This document shows positions 60,210 to 64,000 of a stretch of 64,000 nucleotides of DNA, in pieces. Position 1 is the stretch's first letter. Each line of letters starts with the position of its first letter. Position numbers and translations under genes: made by a program. The notes beneath the pieces are model-generated. The model ran no database searches. It was not told where the DNA came from and saw nothing but the letters and a program-made list of their open reading frames with translations. Origin of the DNA: Bidens hawaiensis (taxonomy: Eukaryota; Streptophyta; Magnoliopsida; Asterales; Asteraceae). The stretch is taken from positions 62,001 to 126,000 of the forward strand of contig JAIQDT010003780.1 in the NCBI GenBank assembly GCA_021521415.1, written 5' to 3'.

Positions 60210-61076
60210 TGAAGAGGTAGGTCCCCGCAAAGCCCAGTTGGACCCGCAAGACACACCTTGAAGAGGTACGTCTGCGCATAGACCAGCTGGTTCCACAGGA
60301 CCCACCATGCTCAGAGAGAAGACCTTACACGCAGTAAGCCAGCCGTTCCCGCAGGAAAGCCTCCCTTGGTACAGTACCCTGCCTGTTCCCGCAGCTATGG
60401 GTACAAGCTAAGAAGGAAGGCTACCCGCACTAACAGTAAGGCTACATGCATAAGGTACTAACTCATACTTCAGTAATGTCACCTGAAGAAGGAATGAGCA
60501 AGGCGAGAATATTCCCGCCCAAAAGAGCCAGTCCGTACGCTTCTGGAAGATCTTTTGTACTATACCTGCCAAGGTATGGACAAAATAGACAAGATCTGAC
60601 CAAAGCAGCCCATGAATCAATCACAGGGTGACAGCTCACCGACAATAGTACGAGGAGGAGCACGCTCCAGTACAAAATGTCACTATCAGCCGCTGCCTAC
60701 CCACCAACTCTCATCGTGGCACGTACATAGCCCGTAGTTGGTGGAAAAGGAATATTATACAGCTGGCCGTACCTGCTTGGAAACCTACCTTCGGCTATAA
60801 ATACTCCAACACCTTGGAACGGTAGGGGGATCTCATATTATCTTATCTTCTCTAGCTATTTCTCTCAATATACACTTATATTCAGAGCAATCTAGTCTGA
60901 TTCTCACGCCGGAGGGTGGTCATAAGGAGGAACCCCCCCTCTCAGTGACGAGCTTACGGTGTCTGTTTTGCAGGTCGAGAAGAATAACCATCTTTGCCGG
61001 ACCTAACCCTCGTGGGAAACATCTACCTGACCCTAAGATTATCCTTAATCTGCCGGGGTCGTTTAGTGTTTCTTCA
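60210..61076 (+). repeat. 5' LTR of the gypsy element
   Basis: About 867 bp from TGAAGAGGTAGG to GTTTCTTCA. A TATAAATA box lies at 60796-60803. The sequence is GC-richer than its surroundings and repeats CCCGCA(G/A) motifs near the start. Confidence 0.8.
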
Positions 61077-61091
61077 TTGGCGCCATCCGTG
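61077..61091 (+). promoter_or_regulatory. Primer-binding site of the gypsy element
   Basis: TTGGCGCCATCCGTG directly after the LTR. TGGCGCC is the common PBS core of plant Tat/Athila-type elements. The same site, with one change, is used by the minisatellite retrotransposon. Confidence 0.8.
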
Positions 61092-61143
61092 CATTAAGCT
61101 AGAACTAATTCTTTTTCTCAGTTTTTTCAAAACTTCTGGAAAG

Positions 61144-63369
61144 ATGGTTAAGGTTACTCCGATGCCAAGGCCACCGAGTGACCAAGAAACCCCGGTAACC
61201 ACAACCCCAGCTACTGGGGGGAATACCGGTGAATACACGGTTTTTACGAACACTACCCCAGCTACCCAAGCCGGGGCAAGTGCAGTAAACAACCCTCCCC
61301 TGGGATTCATTGATACCCAGGTGGAGAAGCAACAAACGAGGCTTCCCCGCCAAACACTAGATCAAGTTAAAGCTTGGGCGGAAGCACGTCAGAAAGAATT
61401 CCAAGCTGAGTTGGATGAACGTTTACGTTCACTCCAACAGGCCAACGACGAATTCGGAAGCACTCGACAACAGCTCAACACGAGCAATGATTGCGAGTAT
61501 TCGGATGACGATTGGGAAGAATCTGACAGTGACGCAAACCCTCGTCATAAGGCGAAAGGGAAGTGTAAAGAAGTAGACTTCCACTCGAAAAGAAATTTTG
61601 GAGAAACTTTCAAGCCAAAGAGCGCGGGGGGAAACCCACGTGACTTCTCCAAAACTTTCAGACCGACTGTTGCAAATGCGGGAAGGTCCAAGTTTGCAAG
61701 AGACATTGCGGAAGCAATCGCTCCAAAGAGTGCCAAACAGATGTCCAACATAGGCACTTACGATGGCGTATCCGACCCAGACGATCACTTGAACAGATTC
61801 ATAGCGGGGGCAACCGTCAGTAATTGGACGGAACCCACGTGGTGTTACATGTTCCAAATGACGCTCGTCGGGGCAGCCAGAGCGTGGTTTGATCGTCTAC
61901 CGGTCCACCACATCTATGATTGGGCAGACTTCCAGCACAAGTTCAGCCAGCACTTCAGTCAACAAAGAAAATATACTGAAGAGCAGTGGACGATCCTCAA
62001 CTGCGTCCGAGAAGAAGACGAATCTTTGCTAGACTTCATCACTCGCTTCAACTCAAAGAAGCTAAGTCTAGGAACTATAAGCGAAGATCTTGTTCGCGCC
62101 GCTTTCATCCAGGGCGCCGAGTACCCAGAGCTTATCCGCACTTTGACGGGTAAAGATGGCATGCCATCTACGTGGGATGCCATCATGACGGCAGCTAAAC
62201 GCTTTGCCGAGACGGAGAAGCAACTGGGTAGAAATCTTCCCCAGAGCACAAATCTCTACACGCAGAGGACCAGAGAAAATAATGTCCGTACCGCACGACA
62301 TAATAAAAAGAGGAAGCTTGGTATTTGGCAGTCAAGGATAAACTTTGACACCTCATCTAGCTCTCGCCCTCTATTAGGCGGAAGGGACAACACACACTCG
62401 TCCCGGAATCCCAGATGGACGCCACTCACAAAAAGCGTCATCGAGATATTTGCCACCGAGAAACTCCCGTGGCCAAAGGCTCCAATAATTCGGCAGCGTC
62501 ATAACGCTGATAAGAGCAAATCCTGTGACTTCCACGGGACAAAAGGCCACACCACAGAGGACATTGTCGAAACATTCGTCAAAGATGGAAAACTTACACA
62601 CCTCGTGGCATCGATTAAGAACGGAGGGAGAAATGACAATCGGTACAAGGGCAACGGACGAAAGCCCGTCGACATCAGCATCCACATGGTTCATGGCAAC
62701 TTCAGAGGAAGAAAACGACGAATGACTGAGCCAAGTGCGTGGAAGGAAGCTGAAGTGCGCTTCCCGTGTGTACCAGGAGGGCCCAACAAAGAGGGCCCCA
62801 TAGTCATCAAAAGCCAGCTGGGGCACTACATCACTTCCCGCACTCTTGCTGATAATGGCGTTTCGTCAACCGTCATGTATAGGCAGTTCTTCGACAAACT
62901 GGACGACGAAGACAAAGAACGCCTAGAAACGATCTACGCCTCGATGGAAGGGTTCGATGGCAGCACAAACACCCCCTTGGGTATCCTATCTTTTCCCGTC
63001 ACTCTCACGGACGGGAAATACTCCCGCACAGAAGACGTGGACTTCGTCGTAATGAGGAAGCCACACTACACATACGACATTCTCTTCGGGAGAGATGGGA
63101 TGGCAAGATTTAATGCCGTGGTGTCTTCGGTCCACGGCATGATGGGGTGGCCAACAGCTAAGGGTGTCGCGATGATCACGGGTATTCCCCAGGTATGCAT
63201 CGCATCTGTCTCATCTAAACCCAAACCAAAGATGGCTAAACCAACCATTACCGAGCCAGAAGAATGGGCCTTCAATGGCAAATACCCTGACCAGGCCGTT
63301 ACCATTGGCCCAACAATCACTGATCCCACACGCACCTTACTCAAACGCTTATTGCAAAAAAAACGCTGA
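61144..63369 (+). CDS. Gypsy Gag-protease polyprotein
   Basis: 741 residues from the ATG at 61144, chosen because it follows the leader; the frame is open further upstream to 60994 through LTR and PBS. N-terminal Pro/Thr-rich part, acidic Ser/Asp region, then the retrotransposon Gag domain (RAWFDRLP and FITRFN blocks). A degenerate zinc-knuckle-like CDFHGTKGHTTED follows, then an aspartic-protease-like region with ADNGVSST (Asn where Ser/Thr is usual). It ends at a stop just after an A8 run (63357-63364), while pol continues in another frame. Confidence 0.88.
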   Translation: MVKVTPMPRPPSDQETPVTTTPATGGNTGEYTVFTNTTPATQAGASAVNNPPLGFIDTQVEKQQTRLPRQTLDQVKAWAEARQKEFQAELDERLRSLQQANDEFGSTRQQLNTSNDCEYSDDDWEESDSDANPRHKAKGKCKEVDFHSKRNFGETFKPKSAGGNPRDFSKTFRPTVANAGRSKFARDIAEAIAPKSAKQMSNIGTYDGVSDPDDHLNRFIAGATVSNWTEPTWCYMFQMTLVGAARAWFDRLPVHHIYDWADFQHKFSQHFSQQRKYTEEQWTILNCVREEDESLLDFITRFNSKKLSLGTISEDLVRAAFIQGAEYPELIRTLTGKDGMPSTWDAIMTAAKRFAETEKQLGRNLPQSTNLYTQRTRENNVRTARHNKKRKLGIWQSRINFDTSSSSRPLLGGRDNTHSSRNPRWTPLTKSVIEIFATEKLPWPKAPIIRQRHNADKSKSCDFHGTKGHTTEDIVETFVKDGKLTHLVASIKNGGRNDNRYKGNGRKPVDISIHMVHGNFRGRKRRMTEPSAWKEAEVRFPCVPGGPNKEGPIVIKSQLGHYITSRTLADNGVSSTVMYRQFFDKLDDEDKERLETIYASMEGFDGSTNTPLGILSFPVTLTDGKYSRTEDVDFVVMRKPHYTYDILFGRDGMARFNAVVSSVHGMMGWPTAKGVAMITGIPQVCIASVSSKPKPKMAKPTITEPEEWAFNGKYPDQAVTIGPTITDPTRTLLKRLLQKKR

Positions 63370-64000
63370 CATCTTCGCGTGGACACCAGCTGACATGACT
63401 GGTGTACCCCGAAGTAAGGCGGAGCATAAGCTCAAATGTGACCCGGCTTTTACGCCGGTCATTCAAAAGCCTCGAGTAATGGGTGCGGAACAGGCTAACG
63501 CGTGTAGAACCCAAGTCAAGGAACTCCTTGACGCAGGCATCGTACGCGTTAGTAAATATCAAACGTGGGTTGCAAATCCCGTCATGGTACCAAAATCTAA
63601 CAAACAATGGCGCATGTGCATAGATTTTAAAGACCTAAACAAAGCATGCCCCAAGGATTGTTACCCGTTACCCGAAATTGACCTTAAGGTAGATTCGTTA
63701 GCACCGTTTCGCCTTAAATGCTTCCTTGATGCGTATAAGGGATACCATCAGATCCACATGGCCGTTGACGATCAGAACAAAACCGCATTTCGGACGCCCG
63801 ATGGCACGTTTTGTTATCAAATGATGCCATTCGGACTTAAGAACGCCGGGTCCACATACCAACGCCTGATGGACAAGGAGTTCCATGCCCAAATCGGGAG
63901 GAACTTGGAAGTTTACATGGATGACTTGGTCATCAAAAGCCTTGAGCCAGAAGCGATGTTGAAAGACATCGAAGAAACTTTCAACACGCTCAGACGGATA
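63356..64000 (+). CDS. Gypsy Pol: reverse transcriptase (partial, runs off window)
   Basis: From the A8 run onward a second frame is open to the end of the window: ADIFAWTPADM, then RT motifs CIDFKDLNKACPK, FLDAYKGYHQI, MPFGLKNAGSTYQRLMD and the catalytic YMDD. It joins Gag-protease if one A is skipped in the A8 run (+1 shift). That may be a mutation or a frameshift site; integrase and RNase H lie outside. Confidence 0.9.

Larger units (their letters stand above)
60210..64000 (+). mobile_element. Ty3/gypsy (Tat/Athila-like) retrotransposon, 5' part
   Basis: Starts with an LTR at about 60210 (60206 possible) in the first intron of the histone-fold gene, with PBS, gag-protease and reverse transcriptase in order, and continues beyond the window. 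Protein order and RT type place it in Ty3/gypsy. The right LTR and target duplication are outside the window. Confidence 0.92.

Noticed and set aside
61429..61857. Antisense ORFs over gag and pol
   Set aside because: Shadows of the plus-strand coding frame; no recognisable protein.

Overview
The window is nuclear DNA of a flowering plant. Genes have short exons, AT-rich GT/AG introns and plant-specific families. It is packed with plant transposons. The style of the LTR and hAT repeats suggests a eudicot, perhaps Asteraceae, but that lineage call is a weak inference. No bacterial operon, CRISPR array or rRNA was seen. tRNA-like segments are SINE heads, not tRNA genes.

Layout. 1-5 kb: SINE and hAT-like debris, then a complete hAT transposon (1370-4910) with an 8-bp target-site duplication (TSD). 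It carries a frameshifted transposase and a second, convergent gene for a BED-zinc-finger-only protein. 5.6-10.9 kb (minus): an 11-exon GRIK/SnAK-type protein kinase with hAT-like MITEs in its introns. 11-15 kb: tandem, direct and inverted non-coding repeats. 16-29 kb: a decayed duplicate of the 39-54 kb region (pieces of a CLT transporter gene, a Copia tail and PDX2-like upstream sequence), plus a PIF/Harbinger element with a nonsense-mutated transposase, a Harbinger MITE, a Helitron and a foldback element. 29.7-31.2 kb: ruins of a PTM-like DDT-domain gene. 31.6-35.1 kb (plus): a divergent four-exon sucrose-transporter-like gene whose first intron holds a Mutator-like foldback, itself split by a solo LTR. 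38.9-43.2 kb (minus): CLT (CRT-like) transporter, ten exons, with a CACTA-like insertion just downstream. 45.5-50.9 kb: a Copia tail split by a young non-autonomous LTR retrotransposon whose interior is mostly two minisatellite arrays. 51.1-54.2 kb: a Tourist-like element stuffed with an LTR-like block and SINEs. 54.5-58.3 kb (plus): PDX2, the glutaminase subunit of vitamin B6 synthase, seven exons. 59.9-60.2 kb: exon 1 of a DPB3/NF-YC10-like histone-fold gene, with a Ty3/gypsy element inserted right after its presumed splice donor and running off the window.

The two halves are partly collinear (CLT exon 1 - Copia tail - PDX2 upstream sequence). Each copy therefore serves as an empty site for insertions in the other, which fixes several element boundaries and target duplications.

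The host genes act in unrelated processes: SnRK1 activation, sucrose transport, plastid thiol transport, PLP synthesis and chromatin/replication. No shared pathway is implied. The most unusual objects are the two-gene hAT element, the LTR element built from satellite-like arrays, and the foldback MULE inside the transporter intron.
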